From CAVVMA01 sp963830715 (lineage in GTDB: Bacteria > Desulfobacterota > Binatia > Binatales > Binataceae), in assembly GCA_963830715.1 (NCBI GenBank), contig CAWHNS010000007.1, positions 1 through 64,000 of the forward strand: a stretch of 64,000 bases of DNA, written 5' to 3'. Shown piece by piece: positions 54,935-64,000 of the stretch. Within the stretch, counting starts at the first letter, position 1. Each line of letters opens with the position of its first letter. Below the pieces are notes generated by a model. The model searched no databases and was not told the origin of the DNA. It saw only the letters and a program-made list of their open reading frames with translations. The translations under genes and the position numbers were made by a program.

Positions 54935-57397
54935 TCAGAATGGCCATTGCCAATTCGTGATGTCCTGAGGGTCGATGCCGAACTGATGAGCGTAACTCTT
55001 GCTCGCTATCTGCCGATTGAGCAGCTCCTCGCGAACGCCGGCTCCCGTGACCTGGTAGTGAGGCATTCGGTCGATGGCGTCAATTGCAAGGCTGAAGCGG
55101 TCCGTTTGGTTCAGGATGGCCAATTCCAGTGGCGTATTGATGTTCCCCTTTTCCTTGTAACCACGCACGTGGATGTTGTGCTGGCCAGGCCGCCGATATG
55201 TGAGCCGGTGAATCAGCCATGGATAGGAATGAAAGTTGAAGATGACCGGCTTGTCCGGCGTGAAGATGGCCTCGAACTCCCGGTCCGTCAGGCCGTGAGG
55301 ATGTTCGGTGCTGGGAACCAGCCTGAAAAGATCGACCACGTTGACGAACCGCACCTTTACTCCGGGCAGATGCTCACGCAACAGGGCCGCGGCGGCCAAA
55401 GACTCCATTGTCGGCACGTCGCCGCAACTCGCCATGACGACATCGGGCTCGACGCCTTGATCGTTGCTGGCCCAGTTCCAGATACCGGCGCCCTTCGTGC
55501 AGTGCTCGATTGCCTCCTCAATGTCCAGGTACTGCAAGTGCACCTGTTTGTCAGCAACAATAACGTTCACGTAGTTGACGCTTTGCAAGCAGTGGTCGGC
55601 GACGGACAGCAGGCAGTTGGCGTCGGGTGGCAGGTAGATGCGCACGACACTGGGGCTCTTGTTGACGACCACATCGAGGAATCCGGGGTCCTGATGCGTG
55701 AAGCCGTTGTGATCCTGCCGCCAGACCAGCGCCGTGATCAGAAGGTTCAGTGACGAGACCTTCGCCCGCCACGGCAGCTCGTTACATTTTTCCAGCCACT
55801 TGGCGTGCTGGTTAAACATCGAGTCGATGACGTGTATGAACGGCTCGTAGCTGTTGAGTAACCCGTGTCGGCCGCTCAGGATGTAACCCTCCAGCCATCC
55901 TTCGACGGTATGCTCGCTCAGCATCTCCATTACGCGTCCGTTGGGAGCAAGCTCGCCGCCGTCGCTGTCCTCAGGGAAGTACTCCGCCATCCAGACTTTC
56001 CTGGCGACTTCATAGATCGCCTCGAGCCGGTTGGATTGCGTTTCATCCGGTCCGAAGACGCGGAAGCGGTCCATGTTCAACCGCATCACTTCCCGCAGAA
56101 AGTTGCCGAGAGTCGGGACATTCCCGGCCAAGGTTGCGCCAGGCCTTCTGACCTCGACCGCCGAAGCTCCGAAAATCAGGCATGTCGAGGGGCTTGCGCA
56201 GAAGACCGCCGTTAGCGATCGGGTTTGCGCTCATCCGCCGATTTCCTTTTGGAGCCAGGGCCTTCAACTCGGGGATCAACCGGCCCGTGTTATCGAAGAG
56301 TTCCTCGGGCTTGTAACTGCGCATCCAGTTTTCAAGGACTTTCAAATGGCTGGGATTGGTTGCGATGTCAGTAATCGGGATCTGGTGTGATCGCCAGAAG
56401 CCCTCCAGGTAGTGCTCATCGACCTGCCGCGGAGCCGTCCAGCCTTTGGGAGCTGCGCGAGCACGATCATCGGCCAGCGGGGCCGCAACGCCTTCCCGGT
56501 CCGCCGCGCCTCCTCCTGGATTTTGCGGATCTCCAGTATGCAGCGCTCCAGAGTCGCAGCCATCGCCTGGTGCATGCTCTGCGGATCACTGCCTTCGACG
56601 AAGTAAGGCGTATGCCCGTATCCGACGAACAGTGACTCCAACTCCTCGTGGCTGATGCGGGCCAAAACGGTTGGGTTGTTGATCTTGTAGCCGTTGAGGT
56701 GCAAGACCGGCAGCACGGCGCCGTCAGTAATCGGATTGAGGAACTTGTTGCTGTGCCAGCTTGTCGCCAGCGGGCCGGTCTCGGACTCACCATCTCCCAC
56801 CATCACGAGCGTGATCAGGTCGGGGTGGTCGTACGCCGTGCCGTAAGCATGCGAGATGCTGTAGCCGAGTTCCCCGCCCTCGTGGATGCTGCCGGGCGTT
56901 TCGGGGGTTGCGTGGCTGCCGATCCCGCCGGGAAAGCTGAACTGCTTGAAAAAACGCTGCATTCCCGCGACATCTTCGCTCTTGTCCGGGTAAACTTCGG
57001 AGTACGTTCCTTCCAGATACGCATTGGACAAGACCGCCGGGGCGCCATGTCCGGGGCCTGAGATGAAGATCGCATTCAGGTCATACTTGTTGATCAGCCT
57101 GTTGAAGTGAATGTAGGTGAAGCTCTGTCCGGCGTCCGAGCCCCAGTGGCCCAGCAGCCGAGGCTTGGTTTGCTCGATCTTCAGCGGCTCGCGCAGCAGA
57201 GGGTTTTCCTTCAGGTACAGCATCCCCAGGCACAAGTAGAGGCTGGCGCGCCAGTAGGCGTCGATCTGCCGCAGCTCATCGGGGCTGAGCGGGGTGCCCC
57301 GAATCGTCGAGCGAGCCGTGCCGTACGCTGAAATCTTTTCGTCAACTCGAATCGGCTCGGACGTTCCTGCCAGGTCGGTCATAATTGTGACTCCCAT
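54935..57397 (-). CDS. xfp: Phosphoketolase (Xfp), two frameshifts
   Basis: TPP enzyme that cleaves xylulose-5-P (and often fructose-6-P) with phosphate to acetyl phosphate and glyceraldehyde-3-P (or erythrose-4-P). From ATG 57397: the block LGHWGSDAGQSFTYIHFNRLI, GPGHGAPA and TPP motif GDGESETGPLA are in frame one. At about 56450 one base is missing after LAQLPK; the next frame reads GWTAPRQVDEHYLEGFW, then NPSHLKVLENWMRSYKPEELFD. At about 56160 it returns to frame one at AGNVPTLGNFLREVMRLNMDRFRVFGPDETQSNR. Joined length near 800 residues, usual for Xfp. Key gene of the cluster. Confidence 0.95.
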
Positions 57398-57505
57398 TCA
57401 GGTTGCGGAAGCGACATGGTCGGCGGTCACGCAGATCGGCGGACCACGCGCTGATCGGACTCTGGACTCAAGTGGGCTATGGACCTGAACAGATTCAAGA
57501 GTCTA

Positions 57506-57534
57506 CGCGCCGCGAGTCGCGCGGCGTCCTTTTT
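57506..57534 (+). terminator. Possible hairpin with T-tract between zwf and xfp
   Basis: GCCGCG-AGTCG-CGCGGC followed by TCCTTTTT on the plus strand. No plus-strand gene ends here, so it might be an attenuator seen from the other side or chance. It lies in the 187-base gap between zwf and xfp. Confidence 0.3.
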
Positions 57535-57584
57535 GCGCCAAAGTCAAAAGGCTCGGTGAGAGCCGCTTCAGCGTCTAGATCAGA

Positions 57585-59120
57585 TTACTCGCTCTGACGC
57601 CACCATGCGCGGCCGTCCTTTTCGAGCAGCTCGTCTGCGGCTTTTGGTCCCCGGGAACCGGATTCGTAGTTCGGAAAATCGCGCGGCGGAATCGCGCGCC
57701 AGGTATCGAGGATCGGATCCACGATCGACCATCCCGCTTCGACCATATCGGCCCGTTGAAAAAGCGTCTGATCGCCAATCATGCTATCGAGCAGCAGCGT
57801 CTCGTATCCGGTGGCCGGGGCGTCGCCGAAATACTCCGAATATTTCATCTCCATGTCTACGGTGCCAAGTTTCACGATTGGGCCCGGAACTTTCGCGGAG
57901 AAGCGGAGCGAGATCGCCTCCTGCGGCTGGATATGTATCACGAGCAGATTCGGCACGACACGCTCGACGGAAGTATTCCGGAACAAGAGCTGCGGCGGGC
58001 GATTGAACTGAATCGCGATTTCCGTCACCCGCTGTTCCATTCGCTTGCCGGTGCGCAGATAAAACGGGACGCCGGCCCATCGCCAATTGTCGATATACAG
58101 CTTCAGCGCGACGTACGTCTCGGTCGTTGAATGCAAGTCGACGTGCGGTTCCGCGCGGTATGCCAGCACGCGCGTGCCCTGCTCCACCCCGGCCCCGTAT
58201 TGACCGCGCACCGCGCGCATCAGCACGTCCTCGGGCCTGAGCGGATGAACCGCGCGCAGAACCTTGGCTTTTTCATCGCGAACCGCCTCCGACTCGAACG
58301 AGTTCGGCGGTTCCATAGCGGTCATCGCGAGGCACGACAGCAGGTGATTCGGCACCATGTCGCGAAGCGCGCCGGCACTGTCGTAGTAGCCGCCGCGCAG
58401 CTCGACACCGACGGTCTCGGCCGCGGTTATCTGCACGTTATCGATATAGCGCCGGTTCCAGATCGGCTCGAAGATTCCGTTGCCGAACCGAAACACCATG
58501 ATGTTCTGCACCGTCTCCTTGCCGAGGTAATGGTCGATGCGAAACGTCTGTGACTCGTCGAGACAGGTCGCGATCTCCTTGTTGAGCGCGCGCGCCGAAT
58601 CGAGATCGCGTCCGAATGGTTTCTCGATGATAACGCGGCGCCATCGCCCGTCCACTTCCCTTGTGAGTCCCGCGTCGGCGAGTTGGCGAATGATCGGTCC
58701 GAAAAAGCCCGGCGCAACGGCCAGGTAAAAGAGGTAGTTGCCGGGCGTCCCGGCTTCCTGGTCGATCTGCTCGAGCGTCTGCTTGAGTTTCTGAAAGGCC
58801 CCCGAATCGTGGAAGTCGCCGCACATATAGTACAGATTTTTCGCGAGCGGTTCCCAAGTCTCCCGATCGAAGCGCGTCGTGGCGAATTCCGCGAGCTCCT
58901 TGGTCATCTCGGCGTGGAACGCTTCACGCGTCAGGTCGTCCACCGCGAAGCCAAGAACCGCAAAATGCTCGCCCAGCAGGTTGGCGTTTTCCAGGTTGTA
59001 GAGCGCCGGAATCAGCAGCCGCTTGGTCAAATCTCCGGACGCGCCGAAGATCACCATCACGCAGGGATCTGCGCGCTGCGCCTTCGCCGGGCTTTGATCT
59101 ACGGCTTGATCATACGCCAT
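57585..59120 (-). CDS. zwf: Glucose-6-phosphate 1-dehydrogenase
   Basis: A 511-residue G6PDH. NADP-site IFGASGDLTKRLLIP near residue 25, active site TFRIDHYLGKETVQ near 190 and EKPFGRDL before it. Start ATG 59120 with GGAGACC 8 bases upstream; the frame extends to 59162. Oxidises glucose-6-P to 6-phosphogluconolactone. It follows gnd by 48 bases; xfp follows after 187 bases. No 6-phosphogluconolactonase gene is in the window. Confidence 0.96.
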   Translation of the reverse strand: MAYDQAVDQSPAKAQRADPCVMVIFGASGDLTKRLLIPALYNLENANLLGEHFAVLGFAVDDLTREAFHAEMTKELAEFATTRFDRETWEPLAKNLYYMCGDFHDSGAFQKLKQTLEQIDQEAGTPGNYLFYLAVAPGFFGPIIRQLADAGLTREVDGRWRRVIIEKPFGRDLDSARALNKEIATCLDESQTFRIDHYLGKETVQNIMVFRFGNGIFEPIWNRRYIDNVQITAAETVGVELRGGYYDSAGALRDMVPNHLLSCLAMTAMEPPNSFESEAVRDEKAKVLRAVHPLRPEDVLMRAVRGQYGAGVEQGTRVLAYRAEPHVDLHSTTETYVALKLYIDNWRWAGVPFYLRTGKRMEQRVTEIAIQFNRPPQLLFRNTSVERVVPNLLVIHIQPQEAISLRFSAKVPGPIVKLGTVDMEMKYSEYFGDAPATGYETLLLDSMIGDQTLFQRADMVEAGWSIVDPILDTWRAIPPRDFPNYESGSRGPKAADELLEKDGRAWWRQSE

Positions 59121-59168
59121 CTTTTTCAGGTCTCCTCCGGATACGGCGCCGGGCGCGGGCAAGCGGCG

Positions 59169-60182
59169 CTACCTTTTCTCGAGATGGCCGCCGAATTCGT
59201 AGCGCATCGCGGAGAGAACCTGGTCCGCGAAATCCGCGTTGCCGCGCGAGCTGAATCGCTCGAAAAGCGCGCTCGACAGGACGTGGGCGGGCACTCCCTG
59301 ATCGATTGCCGCGTCGATTGTCCAGCGTCCTTCGCCGGAATCCGACACGCGCCCGGTGAATTTGCCGAGTTGCGGGTCATCCGCGAGCGCCTGCGCGGTC
59401 AGGTCGAGCAGCCACGAGGCAATCACGCTGCCGCGGCGCCAGACCTCGGTTATGTCGGCGAGATTGAAGTCGTACTGATACAGCTCGGGATCGCGCAGCG
59501 GCGCGGTTTCGGCGTCGGCCGCGCTCTGCTGCTTGCCGACGTTCGCGTGGCGCAGGATGTTCAAGCCCTCCGCGTACGCCGCCATCAGTCCATATTCGAT
59601 TCCGTTGTGAACCATTTTGACGAAATGGCCGGCGCCATTGGGTCCGCAATGAAGGTAGCCATTTTCGGCGCTGCTCGGCTTCATCTTCTCGCGTCCGGGA
59701 GTGCGCGGCGCTGATTGGTTTTCCGGCGCGAGCGCCGCGAAGATCGGATCCAGATGTCTCACGACTTCGGGCTCTCCACCGATCATCTGGCAATAACCGC
59801 GCTCCAGTCCCCAAACGCCGCCGCTGGTTCCCGAATCGACGTAGTGGATGCCTTTTTCGCGAAGCTTCTTGGCGCGGCGGATATCATCCGCGTAGTACGA
59901 ATTTCCGCCGTCAACGAGAATGTCGCCGGGCTCGAAATGCGCCGTGCCCTTGTCGATCGTGTCGTCGACCACCGCCGCCGGCACCATCATCCAGCCGATT
60001 CGCGGCTTCTTGAGTTTCGTGGCGAAATCCTGAAACGACGAAGCCCCCAAGGCGCCTTCCTTGGCGAGCTGGGCAACCGCATTGGCGCTGACATCGAACA
60101 CCACGCATTCGTGTCCCCGGCGCAGCAGCCGACGCACCATATTCGCACCCATCCTGCCTAGACCGATCATTCCCATCTGCAT
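59169..60182 (-). CDS. gnd: 6-phosphogluconate dehydrogenase (short, GntZ/YqeC-type)
   Basis: A 337-residue decarboxylating dehydrogenase, shorter than the 470-residue E. coli Gnd. Opening MQMGMIGLGRMGANMV is the dinucleotide site, with DGGNSYYADD, DSGTSGGVWGLERGYCQMIGG and the catalytic Lys in HFVKMVHNGIEYGLM. The short form is usually NAD-dependent. The ATG at 60182 is preceded by AGGAGCG at a good distance. Produces ribulose-5-P, leading via epimerase to the phosphoketolase substrate. First gene of the cluster. Confidence 0.95.
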   Translation of the reverse strand: MQMGMIGLGRMGANMVRRLLRRGHECVVFDVSANAVAQLAKEGALGASSFQDFATKLKKPRIGWMMVPAAVVDDTIDKGTAHFEPGDILVDGGNSYYADDIRRAKKLREKGIHYVDSGTSGGVWGLERGYCQMIGGEPEVVRHLDPIFAALAPENQSAPRTPGREKMKPSSAENGYLHCGPNGAGHFVKMVHNGIEYGLMAAYAEGLNILRHANVGKQQSAADAETAPLRDPELYQYDFNLADITEVWRRGSVIASWLLDLTAQALADDPQLGKFTGRVSDSGEGRWTIDAAIDQGVPAHVLSSALFERFSSRGNADFADQVLSAMRYEFGGHLEKR

Positions 60183-60385
60183 AGGTTTCGCTCCTGGTTG
60201 GCGGTCAGAACCTGCGGCCGGGCACGCCAAATCCATCAATGCTTATCCCTTCATTTTGCGGAAAACGGAGGGGGATTGCGAACCGATTGAAGCATCCGAC
60301 GCGATGCTTCTGGCGCCGGGAATTCGCCGCATCTTCACGCGAACTCTCCCTTGACGCGATGGTTATGTTGGCTGGTGAGGCCGAT

Positions 60386-61392
60386 ATGAAACCAATGTTG
60401 CGCCGCGTGCTGGACGAGTCCGATAACTATCGCGAGCAATCCGGAGATTCTTCAGCGTCTGATGGTGAATTACTCGATGCCTATTCCGAGGCCGTCGCCG
60501 GCGCGGCCGAGAAGGTCAGTCCTTCGGTTGTCAATATAGAGAGTTTCAGGCAGGAGAGTGCGGGCCGGCCGACCGGCGCAGGCTCCGGATTCGTATTCAC
60601 GCCGGACGGGTTCGTTCTGACCAACCACCATGTGGTGGCACGGCCTCGCGCATCGCCGTGACACTGCTGGACGGGCGCAGAATCGACGGCGCGGTAATCG
60701 GCTCTGATCCCCACACCGATCTGGCGGTGGTGCGAATCGATGCCGTCGGGCTGGTTGCGGTGACGCTCGGCGATTCAACCAGGCTGCGCGTCGGGCAACT
60801 GGCGATCGCAATAGGAAGCCCGTACGGCTTTCAGTGCAGCGTCACCGCGGGCGTGGTGAGCGCGCTTGGGCGCTCGCTGAGATCCATGTCCGGTCGTCTG
60901 ATCGACAACGTCATTCAGACCGATACGGCTCTGAACCCGGGCAACTCCGGAGGGCCATTGGTCAACTCGCGAGGCGACGTGATCGGCGTCAACACCGCGG
61001 TGATTCTGCCGGCTCAGGGAATCTGTTTTGCAATCGCGATCAACAGCGCCAAGTATGCTGCGGCGCGCCTTATTCGGGACGGCAAGATCGTGCGCGCGTA
61101 TATCGGGTTGGCCGGGATGGACGCGCCTCTGCATCGGCGGCTCGTGCGGTTCCATCGATTGCCGAAAGCGAAGGGGGTCATGATCATCTCGGTCGAGCCA
61201 GGCAGCCCGGCCGAGCGGGCAGGGCTCCAGCCCCGAGACATCATCGTCGCCTATGGTGGCAATCCGGTGGACTCTATCGACGAACTGCACAAGGTTCTGT
61301 CCGAAGACCAGATCGGCGCGAGGGTAGCGTTGACGGTAATCAGGAGAATCGACCCGCTCGACCTCCGGATCGTGCCCGCTGAGTCCGGATAG
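60386..61392 (+). CDS. HtrA-like trypsin/PDZ serine protease, one frameshift
   Basis: S1C peptidase of about 335 residues. Catalytic His in LTNHHVV, Asp in HTDLAVVR, Ser in NPGNSGGPLVN; one C-terminal PDZ domain (VEPGSPAERAGLQPRDIIVAYGG). No signal peptide or anchor is visible from ATG 60386 (GGTGAGG upstream), so the protein may be cytosolic, unlike DegP. At about 60645 the frame changes just after the His block; the Asp and Ser are in the second frame. Divergent from gnd, with a 203-base gap. Confidence 0.9.
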
Positions 61393-61447
61393 ACGAACGC
61401 GCCAGTCCACGTTTCTACGATCTTTCCCGCCGTAGTACATTCTCCGA

Positions 61448-62989
61448 ATGAACGGAGCTTTCCGGACGACGCGCTTTCAGGAGATGCGCGCCGCGATACG
61501 ACGGGATCCGGTTGTATGGTCGGTCGCGTTGCTGCTTGGCTTGATCTACGTTCCCGTTGCCGGGCGCTACGACACGTTCCGCAACGAACTTTACTTCATC
61601 GTATGCGGGCGGCATCCGGCGTTCGGCTACGCCGATCTGCCTCCGCTGGTGCCGTTCATCGCCGCGGCGAGCCAGCTCTTCGGCGATCACACCTGGCTGT
61701 TGCGCCTGCCTGGAATCGCGGCGGCGATCGCGCTGGTGCCGCTCACGGCGGCCTTCGCACGAACTCTCGGTGGCGGTGCCGCATCGGCCTGGATGGCCGG
61801 TGTCGCGGCCGGGATTGCGCCGATGCTGGTCGGCATGGCATCCGTCCTCACCACCTCGACCTTCGAGCCGCTCGGGTGGACCCTGTGCGCCTACCTGCTG
61901 GCGCGCGCCGTGATCCGGAGCGATCGAACCGCCGCCTTGTGGGCCGGCGTGGTCGCGGGGATAGCGCTGGAAGCCAAATACGGAATCGGCATCTGGCTGA
62001 TCGGACTGACGGTCGGATTGGTCCTGACCAACGCCCGGCGCACCCTGGCGATGCGCCAGCTCTGGTACGGCGCGATCGCATGCGCGCTAATCGCGGCGCC
62101 GAGCCTGGTCTGGCAGGCGATCCACGGATGGCCGTTCTTTCAATCGATTCACTACGCGACCGGGCACAGAAACTTCACCGGATCGCCGCTCGGGTTCGAG
62201 ATCAAGATGGTCTTGGCGATGAACTTCGTCCTGGCCCCGCTATGGATCGCCGGAGTAGCGGCGCCATTCTTCGATGCGAGACTTCGCAACGCGCGCTTCC
62301 TCTCGATCGCGTTCGTGATCGCAACCGCGATCGTGATCTTCTCTCACGGCAAGGACTACTATCTCGCACCGGCATATCCGGCGATGTTCGCGGCCGGCGC
62401 GGTCGCATGCGCCGGACTTGGCCGCTGGTTGCGAGTTGTGTGGTTTGCAACCGCGGCTGTTTCTTCGTTGATCGTGGCGCCCGTCCTGCTGCCGATACTT
62501 ACGCCGCAGGCGCTCAGTAGCTATTTGGCCGCGACGCATTTGCGGCCGCCGCCAAGCGAACGTGAAGCGGTGGGCGCGCCGCTGACGCAAGTGTTCTCCG
62601 ACGAACTGGGTTGGAGAAAGATGGAGCAGCAGGTTGCCGCCGTCTATCGGTCGCTTTCGCCGGAGGACCGCGCTCACGCAGCTATCATGGCGTCGAACTA
62701 TGGCGAGGCGGCCGCAATCGATGTGTACGGGCCGGCGGATGGCCTTCCGCCGGCTCTGTGCGGCCAGCTCCAGTACTATCTGTGGGGAACGCACGGCTAC
62801 GACGGCAGCGTGATCGTTCACGTCAACGGAGATCCGGACCGCTGGAGCCGCATCTGCGAGAAGAGCGAAATCGCCGGACAGTTCGGTGCGCCCTACGTGA
62901 TGCCCTATGAGAACGGCCCAATCATCGTCTGTCATGGTCTGCGCCGCCCGCTCGGCGAGATGTGGCCGCGGTTCCGGCGCTATCATTGA
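61448..62989 (+). CDS. GT39/PMT-like glycosyltransferase
   Basis: A 513-residue membrane protein of the ArnT/PMT_2 type. The catalytic acidic loop early in the chain is RYDTFRNELYFIVCGRHPAFGYADLPPLVP. About 10 helices follow, then a soluble C-terminal domain of 150 residues. Transfers sugar from a polyprenyl phosphate donor to a lipid or protein acceptor on the outer face. Acceptor unknown. It starts 55 bases after the protease stop. Confidence 0.9.
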   Translation: MNGAFRTTRFQEMRAAIRRDPVVWSVALLLGLIYVPVAGRYDTFRNELYFIVCGRHPAFGYADLPPLVPFIAAASQLFGDHTWLLRLPGIAAAIALVPLTAAFARTLGGGAASAWMAGVAAGIAPMLVGMASVLTTSTFEPLGWTLCAYLLARAVIRSDRTAALWAGVVAGIALEAKYGIGIWLIGLTVGLVLTNARRTLAMRQLWYGAIACALIAAPSLVWQAIHGWPFFQSIHYATGHRNFTGSPLGFEIKMVLAMNFVLAPLWIAGVAAPFFDARLRNARFLSIAFVIATAIVIFSHGKDYYLAPAYPAMFAAGAVACAGLGRWLRVVWFATAAVSSLIVAPVLLPILTPQALSSYLAATHLRPPPSEREAVGAPLTQVFSDELGWRKMEQQVAAVYRSLSPEDRAHAAIMASNYGEAAAIDVYGPADGLPPALCGQLQYYLWGTHGYDGSVIVHVNGDPDRWSRICEKSEIAGQFGAPYVMPYENGPIIVCHGLRRPLGEMWPRFRRYH

Positions 62990-63123
62990 GCACGCCGGCG
63001 GCGCCGCGTAAGCCGATCGTGATTGCCCGGAGCCGTCCGTCATTACAATTGGGCGGCGCGTCCGACAATGAATTTCGCCGGCTGAGCGGCGTCAGGTTTG
63101 AGTCACGGCGGGAGTACTGGTCT

Positions 63124-64000
63124 ATGGCCAAATCGGGTAGCAGGCGAATATTTCGCAAGATCGGCGGAATCATCGGTGTCGCGTTGCTGTTCTCGCCGGG
63201 CGTCAACGCCGGCGTGGGATCAGGCCTCGGCAACGCGCGATCGCACTTTCGCCGGCCGCCGGTTTCCACTCCGCTGTTCATCGGCATGGGCAACCCGCTT
63301 CCTGGGGTTGCGAACAACCCGGCGGATTTCGCGAACTTCTCGAACGGGCAGCTCAACTTCAAGGAAGTAGAGACGCTCAACAGCGCGAGCGCCCAGATCG
63401 CCCCAAGCGGCGGTCTCGGACCTCTGTTCAACGGCGTGGCCTGCGCGGCCTGTCACAGCCAGCCCGCCTTGGGCGGCGGCGGGCTGTTCCTGCGCGAAAT
63501 CCGGGTGCGCAACCGCGGCGATGGCGCCCCGGCGGTCCAGACTTTCGCGGTCAACAACCTGCTGCGCTCGGGGCCGCAAACCCAGGAGGCACAGACCATC
63601 TTTCGGTTCGGCGAACAGGCCGAGGCCACGGGCAGTCCGATATCGTCATTAACCAACACTCCGTCCTTGTGCCAACGGCAGCTCCTGACGGACAGTACAT
63701 ATAGCCCCGCGCTTCCGGTTTGCGACACTACCTCGGCCAGGCTTCGCCAACGGGGCCAATTGCATCGGTGAACGCGAAAGCCTTCAGCTCATGGGTGATG
63801 GGCTGGTCGAAGCGACGGCCGATTCCACTTTTGTGCAGATCGCAGCGGCCCAGCCAGCCAATGTTCGTGGCACGGTCCGGATGGTCACCGAGCTGAGCCA
63901 GGTCAGCGCGCGGCGGGCGAGGTCTCGGCGGCAACGCTGGCGGCGCTAAGCCAGCCCCACGTCGGGCGTTTTGGCTGGAAGGGCCAACATTCAATCCTGG
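63124..64000 (+). CDS. Di-heme (thiol) oxidoreductase, partial, frameshifted
   Basis: Start of a di-heme oxidoreductase (DHOR, COG3488), exported: signal peptide around residues 8-28 (FRKIGGIIGVALLFSPGVNA). First heme motif CAACH at residues 107-111, in GPLFNGVACAACHSQPALGG. At about 63755 the frame changes to FANGANCIGERESLQLMGDGLVEA, and again at about 63910 to LSQPHVGRFGWKGQHS, a family hallmark. The gene runs off the right end. Full-length members are 450-500 residues. Confidence 0.85.

Overview
The window is GC-rich chromosomal DNA (roughly 60-65% by eye) from a bacterium. The mix of flavin-dependent luciferase-like oxidoreductase, CaiB-type CoA-transferase, MOSC protein, esterases, duplicated-permease anion transporter, Memo-family protein and a large MalT-like signalling ATPase fits an uncultured soil or groundwater lineage of the deltaproteobacterial or Candidatus Binatota type. 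That placement is an inference from gene content only. About twenty-five genes' worth of lesions (single-base frameshifts, one or two in-frame stops) interrupt otherwise well-conserved enzymes. Most are restored by adding or removing one base, so much of this looks like uncorrected indels of a long-read or metagenome assembly rather than gene decay.

Layout. 1-2946: right end of an integrated element: XRE repressor, ImmA-type protease, a promoter with an overlapping palindrome, an excisionase-like HTH protein, a tyrosine integrase and the target tRNA-Val(CAC). 3005-11338: mostly minus-strand genes: Memo-family protein with a divergent Rieske protein, RlmD/TrmA-like methyltransferase, CocE/NonD hydrolase, MOSC protein, LLM oxidoreductase, DUF2231 membrane protein; a REP-like palindrome lies at 6419-6568. 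11544-17294: plus-strand run with a duplicated-permease ABC importer, its ATPase and AAA-associated domain protein, a limonene-epoxide-hydrolase-like protein, an EthD-like protein and 4-alpha-glucanotransferase. 17453-19071: a clearly AT-richer two-gene minus-strand insert encoding a DUF262 protein and a HEPN protein, the best candidate for an uncharacterised defence or toxin module. 19268-30941: CoA-transferase, virginiamycin-B-lyase-like propeller lipoprotein, SDR, GFA-family protein, a secreted protein, a NarL-type two-component system, UPF0182 and DUF1232 membrane proteins, aldo/keto reductase, methyltransferase. 31313-43844: ABC-F ATPase, small phosphatase, gluconokinase, acyltransferase, two VWA membrane proteins now joined in one frame, an unknown basic protein and the 1138-residue ATPase.

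43920-60182 is all on the minus strand. It holds two type-B esterases flanking a DHA2 drug exporter, and a sugar-phosphate cluster transcribed gnd-zwf-xfp-pgm-tal-pgi-ackA. Together with malQ (15714-17294) and gluconokinase (33255-33739) this gives a route from glycogen or maltodextrin, or gluconate, through glucose-6-phosphate and the oxidative pentose phosphate steps to xylulose-5-phosphate, then by phosphoketolase and acetate kinase to acetate plus ATP. 60386-64000: HtrA-like protease, GT39-type glycosyltransferase and a truncated di-heme thiol oxidoreductase that runs off the window.

No CRISPR array, rRNA or complete insertion sequence was seen.
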